NCBI RefSeq assembly: GCF_004123795.1
Contig: NZ_MSSM01000011.1
Span: 107,832-171,831, forward strand
Direction: 5' to 3'
From: Lacticaseibacillus chiayiensis
GTDB taxonomy: Bacteria > Bacillota > Bacilli > Lactobacillales > Lactobacillaceae
DNA length: 64,000 nt
The first letter of the stretch is position 1; each line of letters opens with the position of its first letter. The position numbers and the translations under genes are program-made. Shown one piece after another: positions 18,841 to 25,510 of this stretch. Below the pieces are notes generated by a model that saw only the letters and a program-made list of their open reading frames with translations, did no database searches and had not been told where the DNA came from.

Positions 18841-19545
18841 ATGAGGAAGACAGACTTCATCCAACAAGTGCAGCACGGCTTGATCGTTTCGTGCCAGGCC
18901 TTGCCTGATGAGCCGATGTACAGTCCGACTGGCGGGGTGATGCCACTTTTTGCCAAAGCTGCTGCTGAGGCGGGCGCGGTCGGGATTCGGGCGAATTCTG
19001 TCCGGGATATCAAAGAGATTCAGGCGGCGGTTGATTTGCCGATCATTGGGATTATCAAAAAAGATTACCCACCGGAACAGCCTTTTATTACCGCGACGAT
19101 GACTGAAGTGGATCAACTTGTGGCGACGGGCGTGGCAGTGATTGCGCTGGATGCCACATTACGGCCGCGGCATGATGGGCTGACAATCAACGAATTCATC
19201 CAGCAGATTAAAGAAAAATATCCGCAGCAGTTGTTAATGGCGGATGTTTCGACGTTTGAAGAAGGGGTGAATGCTTGGCATGCCGGCATTGATTTTGTGG
19301 GGACCACGTTGAGCGGGTACACACCGGAAAGCGGCAAGCACAATGGACCGGATTTTGCGTTGATTCAAAAGCTTGTCGACGAAGGCATTGATGTAATTGC
19401 GGAGGGGCATATCAATACGCCAGAGGAAGCGCAGCGGATTCAGCAGATGGGCGTGACGAGTATCGTGGTTGGGAGTGCGATTACCCGGCCGCTGATGATT
19501 GCGCGGCGTTTTGTGGCGGCATTGGACGCAATGACTAAAAAATAA
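18841..19545 (+). CDS. nanE: N-acetylmannosamine-6-phosphate 2-epimerase
   Basis: NanE converts ManNAc-6-phosphate to GlcNAc-6-phosphate in sialic acid and ManNAc catabolism in the cytoplasm. The 234 residues match the family length. Typical segments are [14 protein letters not shown] near the N-terminus, [33 protein letters not shown] (conserved Asp and Arg), [10 protein letters not shown] and [13 protein letters not shown], then VVGSAITRP, which form a (beta/alpha)8 barrel. The start follows CGGAGG. It is the only intact catabolic gene of this locus: no lyase or kinase genes are present and the PTS gene after it is a fragment. It could still act on ManNAc-6-phosphate imported by another PTS. 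Confidence 0.95.
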   Translation: MRKTDFIQQVQHGLIVSCQALPDEPMYSPTGGVMPLFAKAAAEAGAVGIRANSVRDIKEIQAAVDLPIIGIIKKDYPPEQPFITATMTEVDQLVATGVAVIALDATLRPRHDGLTINEFIQQIKEKYPQQLLMADVSTFEEGVNAWHAGIDFVGTTLSGYTPESGKHNGPDFALIQKLVDEGIDVIAEGHINTPEEAQRIQQMGVTSIVVGSAITRPLMIARRFVAALDAMTKK

Positions 19546-19563
19546 ACACACGGAGGACGCAAC

Positions 19564-19878
19564 ATTTTTTAGCAGTTTTCTAAACTTGGCAGAGCGTTTA
19601 TGCTGCCAATTGCGATTCTGCCGGCAGCTGGTCTGCTGCTTGGGTTGGGTCGGGCATTAACCAACAAAGGTGCGCTGGCCGCGTATCCGTTTTTGGATCA
19701 GGCGTGGCTGCAGACGATTTTAAAAGTCATGAGTTTTGCCGGAAATGCCGTGTTTGCCAACATTGCGCTGATTTTTACCATAATTCAAGTTGTCGAAATC
19801 GATGAGGTGCCGTTGGCGTATCATCCGGAGAATGCGAATCGCGTGAAGATTAAGGTTGTGGGGAATTTGGCGCGGTAA
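19564..19878 (+). pseudogene. PTS IIC permease remnant (glucose/GlcNAc type)
   Basis: After GGAGG the expected start codon position reads ATT, and an in-frame TAG stands at 19570. Beyond it the frame reads LGRAFMLPIAILPAAGLLLGLG and later FAGNAVFANIALIFT, the N-terminus of a glucose-superfamily IIC domain. After about residue 60 of the ATG-initiated frame (19600) homology ends abruptly, and a short unrelated tail (VEIDEVPLAYHPENANR) runs to the stop, so there is also an internal deletion joining two different genes. The remnant follows nanE by under 20 bases and was presumably its amino-sugar transporter. I do not recognise the donor of the tail. Confidence 0.8.
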
Positions 19879-20142
19879 AAAAGACTACTGCGATGGTAGC
19901 GTCGGAAATTTGTATTAGAGACTTAATAAGCCTTGTCGTGAATTGATTTGCCATTGATCGATGATGGGGCTTTTTAAGATACTAGCTTTTATGAAGGCGC
20001 TAATAATACTGATATGAAAATAAGCAGTTCATTTACACAATCGATATTCAATTTTTGCAAAACCGCTACAGTTCCTTTACAAGCCGCGCGTATAAATAAA
20101 CTAATAGCCAACGATCAGCGGCTGGCAGTTAGGAGGTTGACG

Positions 20143-20322
20143 ATGGTTAGGAAAAATTGGAAAGTAGTTGGAAGCTTGCTATTGATAGCAGCGTTGATAC
20201 TTGTTCGGTGGTTGACACCTGACAAAGTCGCGAACGATCTAGCTACTGACATCCTAGGCTTCACGCTCGTCATCGCCAGCGCTGCTACTTATCTCATCAG
20301 TGGTTATCGGCGAACAAGGTAG
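20143..20322 (+). CDS. Small membrane protein, 59 residues
   Basis: An ATG at 20143 stands six bases after AGGAGG, a better start than the upstream in-frame ATG at 20014. The product has a short basic N-terminus (MVRKNWK), one helix at about residues 8-24, a short loop and a second helix at about 38-53, ending RRTR. I do not recognise a family. It is monocistronic in the gap between the nanE remnant locus and the type I toxin-antitoxin locus. Confidence 0.6.
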   Translation: MVRKNWKVVGSLLLIAALILVRWLTPDKVANDLATDILGFTLVIASAATYLISGYRRTR

Positions 20323-20360
20323 ATTACCATAAAATTCGATAAATCCTTAAGAGGTTGGCA

Positions 20361-20411
20361 ATGAGCAAGATTGCTAGAAAATTCTTTTTGAAACACAGTT
20401 CACCACAATAA
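20361..20411 (+). CDS. Possible 16-residue peptide
   Basis: ATG follows GAGGTTGGCA, a good ribosome site. The predicted peptide MSKIARKFFLKHSSPQ is basic and amphipathic. It lies 38 bases after the 59-residue membrane protein gene. No family is recognised and such short frames occur by chance; it is listed because of the well-placed ribosome site. Confidence 0.25.
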   Translation: MSKIARKFFLKHSSPQ

Positions 20412-20621
20412 GCTGATATTTACTACTTTATATGGGATTGTCATAAGACATTATGGCGAATGTAGGCAGTAAAGTGGAATTGAAGACCACACAACTACCC
20501 AACTTTCATTTTATCGAGTTCTCCAGCAGCACCCAATGAGCCGGTATTTTTGTTCTTCCAAAAATGTCCATTTTTTACATCCCCGAAAATTGATCTATTT
20601 GAAATCTTGTGATATTACCTT

Positions 20622-20704
20622 TGTAGCGATAAGACAAAGAACTCTAATAGTTATGAAAACACAATAGCCGTATCACCTCTACCAGGATACGGCTATTTTT
20701 TTCG
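20622..20704 (+). ncRNA. Putative antitoxin RNA of an Fst/Lpt-like type I toxin-antitoxin locus
   Basis: The RNA would start just after a -10-like GATATT (20611-20616) and end at the hairpin 20663-20704. It carries GCGATAAGACAAAGAACT, whose AAGACAAAGAACT part is repeated exactly at 20833-20845 over the toxin start, with a GCGATAA element also before both copies. In Fst/Lpt systems the antitoxin RNA is encoded convergently, shares the terminator with the toxin mRNA and pairs with it through such direct repeats around the translation start. Start point and length are inferred. Confidence 0.65.
20663..20704. terminator. Shared bidirectional terminator of the type I toxin-antitoxin pair
   Basis: Perfect 12-base arms AATAGCCGTATC and GATACGGCTATT enclose an 11-base loop and are followed by T7. 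On the minus strand the toxin mRNA would end in the same hairpin. The shared terminator is also the site where both RNAs could first pair. Confidence 0.85.
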
Positions 20705-20750
20705 CCTGCTGCGACTGACAGACTGTGGGTGAATAAGGGCTACTGTATGG

Positions 20751-20852
20751 CTAACGCCGTCCGTTCCACCAACGGGCGAATAGCGTTATGACTATTCCCG
20801 CTATGATGCTAATAATGAGAGGTGCGATAACCAAGACAAAGAACTTTTTCAA
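20751..20852 (-). CDS. Fst/Lpt-family type I toxin, 33-residue membrane peptide
   Basis: The frame opens at TTG and encodes MKKFFVLVIAPLIISIIA, then GIVITLFARWW and a short basic tail NGRR. This is the Fst pattern: a short charged N-terminus, the LVIAPL core, one membrane helix and a polar basic C-terminus. Such peptides insert in the membrane and stop growth when antitoxin RNA is lost. A convergent candidate antitoxin RNA with a matching direct repeat and a shared terminator lies beside it. The upstream region (about 20866-20882) contains GGAAGCCCTCC, which could help hide the ribosome site; no open Shine-Dalgarno site is obvious. The start codon is less certain than the family. Confidence 0.8.
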   Translation of the reverse strand: MKKFFVLVIAPLIISIIAGIVITLFARWWNGRR

Positions 20853-21009
20853 TTGCCAATTTTAGAGGAGGGCTTCCTAGTATCGTTTTTGTTATCACGA
20901 AGCACGCCGCCCTAACAACCTGTGGTAAACTAAATTCAGTAGTGGATTGCCAGCCATCCTTGCGCTGACACAACTGATGCCGCTTCGTGTGGGAAAGAAG
21001 GAAGGACTC

Positions 21010-21822
21010 TTGAAAATCATCGCGATCGGAGACAATGTCGTTGACCTTTATCCAGCGGACAAGAAGATGTTTCTTGGCGGACATGCTGCCAATACGGCCG
21101 TTTTTGCGACTATGATGGGGCTGGAGGCTGCTTATTTTGGCACGTTCGGCAATGACGCCCGCGGTGATTTTGCGCGGCGGACGCTCAGTGAGCTGGGTGT
21201 CGATATCAGCCATTCGCTGCAGTACGACGGTCCCAATGCTTTCACCACCATGCGACTCAGTGACGGCAAACGCCAGAAAACGGTTGGCGAGCCGGTTCAG
21301 GAGCTTCAACTGAGTCCTGATGATATTGCGTACATCAACACTTTTGATTTAGTCTACTTAAATAATGAAAGTGGTGCGGATGCCTTTTTATCGGCCATCA
21401 CGCCGCCTAAAGTTTATGACTTTTCGACGATTGATGACGATCGGGTGTTCAAAAAAATTGCGCCGCAGATTGATCTTGCGTATCTTTCCGGGAAAGCCAA
21501 GTCTGACGATGATGTGGAGGCCTTATGCCGGCGGGTTGCGGCAGCTGGGTGCGATCAGGTGGTTTGCTCCCGTGGACTCCGCGGCTCGGCAGCGTTAGTC
21601 AAGGATACAATGTCTTGGCAGCAGGCGCTTGGCGTTAAAGCGGTTGATCCTTTGGGGGCAGGGGATGCGTATATTACTTCGTTTGCGGCTACGCTTTATT
21701 CTTCCTCGAAGCCGACGCTTGATGCGAAAGTTTCGGAGTCGCTGAGTCACGCGACAAAGTTTTCGTCGGCGCAGGTGCGTGTGCCAGGGTCGTTTGGGCA
21801 TGGGGCGGCGTTGATTGCGTGA
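21010..21822 (+). CDS. PfkB-family sugar kinase (fructosamine-kinase-like)
   Basis: TTG at 21010 follows AAGGAAGGA; the frame is open upstream but the N-terminal strand IIAIGDNVVDLYP starts here. The 270 residues show the PfkB fold: substrate-site GGHAANTAV (about 25-33), FGTFGNDARGDF, and the ATP/anion-hole motif DPLGAGDAY (213-221) with catalytic Asp219. FrlD-type fructoselysine-6-kinases share this size and opening (GDN). No deglycase or transporter is adjacent, so the substrate is open: fructosamine or another keto-sugar. It stands alone, followed by a palindromic repeat. Confidence 0.85.
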   Translation: MKIIAIGDNVVDLYPADKKMFLGGHAANTAVFATMMGLEAAYFGTFGNDARGDFARRTLSELGVDISHSLQYDGPNAFTTMRLSDGKRQKTVGEPVQELQLSPDDIAYINTFDLVYLNNESGADAFLSAITPPKVYDFSTIDDDRVFKKIAPQIDLAYLSGKAKSDDDVEALCRRVAAAGCDQVVCSRGLRGSAALVKDTMSWQQALGVKAVDPLGAGDAYITSFAATLYSSSKPTLDAKVSESLSHATKFSSAQVRVPGSFGHGAALIA

Positions 21823-21946
21823 GGAAGCGGGGTGTAGGTGTTGGCGTGGAGTCTCGCAAGTAAGATTCCGAGACTAAATGGACAAAGCTTGACCACGTGG
21901 AGAATGTTCTATTGAAGGCAAGTAAAGAAGTTTTCTTGCGCTTTCT

Positions 21947-22069
21947 ATAACGCGCTCACAGTCGCAGAAATCTACGTGTAAGGACCTTGAAACCCAAATG
22001 GCCAAAGCCCAGCCATTTGGTTTCAAGGCCACTTACACTCCGATTTCTAAGCGCTCCTGTTCGCGCTCA
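21947..22069. repeat. Palindromic intergenic repeat, copy 1
   Basis: The element is a long imperfect hairpin: the centre pairs CCTTGAAACCCAAATGGC with GCCATTTGGTTTCAAGG, further out GTGTAAG pairs with CTTACAC, then AGAAATC with GATTTCT, and the outer arms hold GCGC/CACAG-type matches. Copies with the same layout occur at 34361-34485, 23222-23336 (inverted) and, diverged, 39512-39666. It has no coding frame. It may be a non-autonomous mobile element or an mRNA-end structure. Confidence 0.75.
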
Positions 22070-22077
22070 ACACAAAA

Positions 22078-22112
22078 GAAGCCGCCGACTTGTTATCGGC
22101 GGCTTCCTTGTA
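22078..22112. terminator. Strong hairpin GAAGCCGCCGA/TCGGCGGCTTC
   Basis: Eleven-base perfect arms enclose a seven-base loop directly after palindromic repeat copy 1. The right arm is followed by CTTG rather than a T run, so its efficiency as a terminator is doubtful. It may terminate or protect transcripts of the PfkB gene. Confidence 0.5.
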
Positions 22113-22133
22113 GCTTGACGTGGTTAGTCTGTG

Positions 22134-22481
22134 ATCATTTCTAAGATTTGATCCATATAGACTGCGAGCGTCTCAGTCGTGGCCTGACCAAGTTCTGTTG
22201 ACGGCGCGTTAGTCTTGTTCTAACTTTTGTCGCAACTTGGCAGCCACGGAGGAAGGCGGGTAGCCAACCTTAAGCTGAGCATTAACTTAACTATTTTTAA
22301 TTTTGTTCCTAAAACCCCATGGCCATCTTCGGCTCCCCAAAGCCGATTCGGCGGTCCAGAGAAAATGTGAGAAAGTTTACCCTAAACCTTTACCAACAGC
22401 TAGGTCGATTGCGGTCTCAAAGGCGGGTTTGACTGATTTGATCAGGATCAGCTCCGCGCCTGCGTTAAAATATTGATGCAT
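22134..22481 (-). pseudogene. Remnants of minus-strand genes
   Basis: No full gene lies between 22113 and 22587, but three short minus frames read like real protein ends. One ends at 22134 (NAPSTELGQATTETLAVYMD). Another ends near 22213 (KVGYPPSSVAAKLRQKLEQD). A third, 22377-22481, begins MHQYFNAGAELILIKSVKPA and ends at a TAA. They are in different frames, with stops and no ribosome sites, which fits erosion of one or two genes. I do not recognise the parent families. The stretch lies between a palindromic repeat and the WxL-type gene. Confidence 0.45.
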
Positions 22482-22587
22482 TGCGGTCGCCGATGACCAC
22501 CTCCCTTCTGCTCGCGGCAGGTTATCGGGCGGAGTGGGTGTAACTAGGCGTCTATCCCTTCGTCAATCAGTCATTGTAGGCGCGTTT

Positions 22588-23202
22588 TTACGGAACTGGA
22601 TTGGATGTTGCGGCTTGGGCTGGCTGGCCGGGTGTGAGTGCAAAGGTGATCACGCCGCTGTAGTTACCGGCTTTAACGTCATTATCCTCAGGTACGTTCA
22701 ACGTGACTTTGTTGAGATCATAACTCGTGATCCCGCCACCGTCCTGACCCGTGCTGGTCGCAAACAGCGGCTGATCGCTTGTTGACAAATCAACTGACTT
22801 TGTCCATGCCGGAGCCGCAGCGTTAGGCGTTACTAAAGTGTCCGGCACCATCTGAACAAAGGCGCCTTTCAATGTCGCACCATTGCTATTCGTAATCGAT
22901 GATGCTTTTGCTGAAACCGTATAGCCCGCGCCCGTACCGCGAAAATCGCTCACCGTCAGCAGCGAACTACCGGCAGTGGTAACTGGGACATTCAAGTTAC
23001 CTTTTACGATACTTTCAACCGTGACATCGGGAAAAGCTAGCGCGCTCGGTGCGGAAAGCCCAATGGTGCCACCGGTTACTGTGACTGACATATTAGTCGT
23101 TCCGGTATCTTCGTCTGCAGCTAAAACGACGGAGCCGGTTGTCAAACTCCCTACAAGAAGGCCAGCGAAAGCAATTCCGCCGATCCAACGTTTCTTTGAC
23201 AT
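22588..23202 (-). CDS. WxL-domain-like secreted surface protein, degenerate motifs
   Basis: ATG at 23202 follows a GGGGGG run; the longer frame upstream runs into a repeat. The 204-residue product has a Sec signal peptide (MSKKRWIGG, hydrophobic core, cleavage near VLA-ADE at about residue 28). A WxL-type beta domain follows (about 35-195), with LTVSDFRGTGAGYTVSA and the C-terminal GNYSGVITFALTP. In typical WxL proteins these two sites carry Trp (GWTL and TWTL); here they are Tyr and Phe. WxL proteins bind peptidoglycan non-covalently, so binding may be weakened. It is monocistronic; no DUF916 or LPXTG WxL partners lie nearby. Confidence 0.8.
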   Translation of the reverse strand: MSKKRWIGGIAFAGLLVGSLTTGSVVLAADEDTGTTNMSVTVTGGTIGLSAPSALAFPDVTVESIVKGNLNVPVTTAGSSLLTVSDFRGTGAGYTVSAKASSITNSNGATLKGAFVQMVPDTLVTPNAAAPAWTKSVDLSTSDQPLFATSTGQDGGGITSYDLNKVTLNVPEDNDVKAGNYSGVITFALTPGQPAQAATSNPVP

Positions 23203-23221
23203 AAAAGTCCCCCCAGACAAT

Positions 23222-23336
23222 GTGTGAGCGTAGGCCAGCCCGGTTAGAAGCCGGAGTGCAAGTGTCCTTGGGCGTATTTGGCCGTTGCGCTCAATGTCCT
23301 TACACGCAGGTTTCTTGGCTGGCAAACGCGTTAATG
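23222..23336. repeat. Palindromic intergenic repeat, copy 4 (inverted orientation)
   Basis: Read on the minus strand it follows the same order as copies 1 and 2: GCGTTTGCC, AGAAACCTGCGTGTAAGGAC, a central region around GCCAAATACGCCC, then CACTTGCACTCCGG, CTTCTAACCGG and GGCC. It lies immediately before the WxL-type gene, so it sits in that gene's 5' region. The centre is less well paired than in copy 1. Confidence 0.6.
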
Positions 23337-23812
23337 TCAAAATGACAAACTTTTTGGAACACTCTTAATTGTATGCCAGATGCTTGTTAAGTTAATTAAT
23401 CTGTTTCATTAACATTGTGAATGATTATCCAAAACCGGTCTAGCAGCAATTCTCGACAAACTGTTGTTGGGATCAGAATTAAGCAACGCAAAAAAGCCCT
23501 TCTTTGTCTCAGTTTTGGTAAAATAATTGCCAAAAATTGCGACTTACAGTGAGAAATAAGAACAAATTCGCAGATTTATTAGAAATGTGATGGAATGTCG
23601 AAAATTGTTCAAAGCTCGAGACTGAGAAACATTGGCCTTCTATGTGAGGAGACTTAAACAAAATGTTACTGAGGGAGGAATGCTTTTAACGTTGCGATTG
23701 ACAATAGCGTAAGACAAAGATTTGATCATACTTTTAAAGTAAAATAAACGCGATTTAAAAACTAAATATGGTACACTGTTTCTGCAACAGGTACTAGAAA
23801 GGAAGGGTCCGG
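23337..23812. other. Intergenic region without a supported gene
   Basis: This 476-base AT-rich stretch separates the divergent WxL-type and DUF2335-locus genes. A short inverted repeat TTTTGG/CCAAAA (about 23512-23536) and a -10-like TACACT near 23773 upstream of the next gene are visible. No coding frame with a ribosome site was found. Confidence 0.5.
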
Positions 23813-24100
23813 ATGTTAGAAATTAATCGAAATCGCTTTCAGAACTATTTGTCCGGAGCTGCTCGGATACTTGACCTTGGATCAACCATCAACTGGCGGA
23901 GATATCATGATCAGTATCATCTTGAATTCGAAGAAGGTACCGATGAAATTAGTGACGCATGGGAGAATGTTGGGGAGTTATTGGCTAAGTCCATCGAGGA
24001 TTTTGAAAATGAAAACAGGGATGTGTTAATTAGTGGGGGAAAGACAAGAAGGTCGACAAAGCGAGGCAGAGAAAGAAGAACAAGCAAAACAGGAAATTAG
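23813..24100 (+). CDS. Hypothetical protein preceding a DUF2335 gene
   Basis: ATG follows GAAAGGAAGG. The 95-residue product has an acidic middle (HLEFEEGTDEISDAWENVGE) and a basic tail produced after a G5 run (24034-24038). It overlaps the DUF2335 frame by 68 bases. The tail (RRSTKRGRERR) looks like out-of-frame sequence: removing one G would fuse residues 1-74 to the DUF2335 frame as one protein of about 260 residues. It is either a separate small gene translationally linked to the next, or the 5' part of a frameshifted gene. No family is recognised. Confidence 0.55.
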   Translation: MLEINRNRFQNYLSGAARILDLGSTINWRRYHDQYHLEFEEGTDEISDAWENVGELLAKSIEDFENENRDVLISGGKTRRSTKRGRERRTSKTGN

Positions 24101-24602
24101 AAATACAATAAAGAGAATTCCCAAAGATAGGCAAAAAAGTTTGCTTCGATCTATAACGTCATCGCATTATCAGGGGCCTATTCCACCGGCAGACATGATG
24201 GCCCAGTACGAACGAATTCTACCTGGTTCTGCTGATCGTATTCTCGGCATGACCGAAAAAAAACTAGATTATCAGATTAGGATGCAGGAAAAGCAATTAG
24301 AGAAGGCTTATCAAGATTCTCACTTAGGCTTGTGGTTTGGCTTTGTCATTGCGATTATATGTATTATTAGTGGTACGCTCATTGCGCTTTTTACCTCAAC
24401 GGGTGTTGGTGTAGCGGTTATTTTTGGCTCATTAGCGACTCTTGCGGGGATTTTTGTATATGGCTCACGAGGTGAAAAAAGTTCTGAGAAGAAGCATCAA
24501 TCTCGTAATGAGTTACACCATGGTAGGAGTTACAACAGAGACAGTACTAATACTGAAGATAATTCAGAAACAGAAGAAGATCGACACAACGAGTCGGAAT
24601 AA
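24033..24602 (+). CDS. DUF2335-family membrane protein
   Basis: The frame opens at GTG 24033 inside the previous gene, without a clear ribosome site. The 189 residues include the DUF2335 signature (PPADMMAQYERILPGSADRI, then LGMTEKK), a charged helix (DYQIRMQEKQLEKAYQD), and two membrane helices with a tight turn (about 106-128 and 133-150), ending in a long Ser/Asp/Glu/His-rich tail. Family members are predicted inner-membrane proteins of unknown role, often in accessory regions. The weak start supports dependence on upstream translation or the single-gene reading described for the previous entry. A terminator follows. Confidence 0.78.
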   Translation: MGERQEGRQSEAEKEEQAKQEIRNTIKRIPKDRQKSLLRSITSSHYQGPIPPADMMAQYERILPGSADRILGMTEKKLDYQIRMQEKQLEKAYQDSHLGLWFGFVIAIICIISGTLIALFTSTGVGVAVIFGSLATLAGIFVYGSRGEKSSEKKHQSRNELHHGRSYNRDSTNTEDNSETEEDRHNESE

Positions 24603-24682
24603 ATGCACCGGACAAACTTAATTCACATGGCGCCTGTAGCTGAACATTACAAGCGTTATTTTAATAATCAACATTTTAAAAT

Positions 24683-24759
24683 ACTCGCCAGAGATTTCGA
24701 CTAACTGTTTCTAACCAAGAAGGCAGCCAGCTCGAAAAATAACAAGGCGAGTGTTTTTT
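24683..24759 (+). terminator. Terminator after the DUF2335 gene
   Basis: ACTCGCC pairs with GGCGAGT across a large loop that itself holds a TTTCGA/TCGAAA stem, and the right arm is followed by GTTTTTTG. Confidence 0.6.
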
Positions 24760-24864
24760 GTCACTTTGAAGCATAAACAAATGGATACAAATCTTAGCTA
24801 ATCAACTTTGTGTCCAGTTTGCATCCCACCACCTGCGCAGGTAAGCTTATTGAGAAGTGAGGCA

Positions 24865-25470
24865 ATGATGACAGAAAAGCATGAGCAGCACAAGCAAACA
24901 TCACCTGAACACGAGCAGCTGATCAAATTGCCAAATGGCGTGACTGCAAAAGGTGTTCTACTGCAGCGGGGAATGGCGAATCTTCAAAAAGAAGCTGAGC
25001 AGGCGGATTTTCCCGCCCAGACGAAGGCTTATTTGGCGTGGGTGAATGATTTAAATGGCAATCGCTTTGGCATCAAACTGACTGATGTGGCGGATCACGT
25101 ACTACTGCGACATACCCAATTCTTGGATGATGCAATTAAGGAGCTGGCATATGCCGATGCGCCGGCAAATGCCGAGTTGACGCCGGATGACTATAAGCCA
25201 GCTCGCAATTTTTATGTGCCTACCGCTGGGTTGATCGCTTTAGTAGCGGCGTTGCAGTGGGCAGCGCAACATGGATGCCAGGATGTGGTGGTTTACAGTA
25301 CACATCGGCGCGACTTAGTGTTTTATCAAGCGCGTCATCAATCCACTTTTCTCCAGCAATGGGCGCAGCAACAATTCCAAACACTGCCATCTGACTTTCG
25401 TTTTCGCATTGCTACCAAACTGGATCGTGACGCCACTCATGAAACGACCAAGCTACGAATGCAGTTGTGA
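24865..25470 (+). CDS. Hypothetical protein encoded with the RecD2-like helicase
   Basis: ATG at 24865 follows GTGAGG; an earlier in-frame ATG at 24808 has no site. The protein (about 200 residues) is His/Gln-rich at the N-terminus. The part YVPTAGLIALVAALQWAAQHGCQDVVVYS resembles the helix-strand unit of RNase H-like proteins (ALxxAL..A...G..DV.VYS), but I cannot trace the acidic catalytic residues, so this is only a fold hint. It ends 40 bases before the helicase gene, which has its own ribosome site, suggesting an operon for DNA or RNA-DNA hybrid processing. Confidence 0.6.
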   Translation: MMTEKHEQHKQTSPEHEQLIKLPNGVTAKGVLLQRGMANLQKEAEQADFPAQTKAYLAWVNDLNGNRFGIKLTDVADHVLLRHTQFLDDAIKELAYADAPANAELTPDDYKPARNFYVPTAGLIALVAALQWAAQHGCQDVVVYSTHRRDLVFYQARHQSTFLQQWAQQQFQTLPSDFRFRIATKLDRDATHETTKLRMQL

Positions 25471-25510
25471 TATTTGGTGCAAAATTTGACGGAAAGGAGG
25501 CTGATGTGCC

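Noticed and set aside
18694..19116. N-terminal extension of the RpiR regulator to 412 residues
   Set aside because: It runs through the divergent promoter and into nanE on the other strand; the ATG at 18693 has a strong GGAGGAGGT site.
20809..21309. 166-residue minus frame opposite the PfkB gene
   Set aside because: No ribosome site or family features; it is antisense to PfkB and overlaps the Fst-like toxin in another frame.
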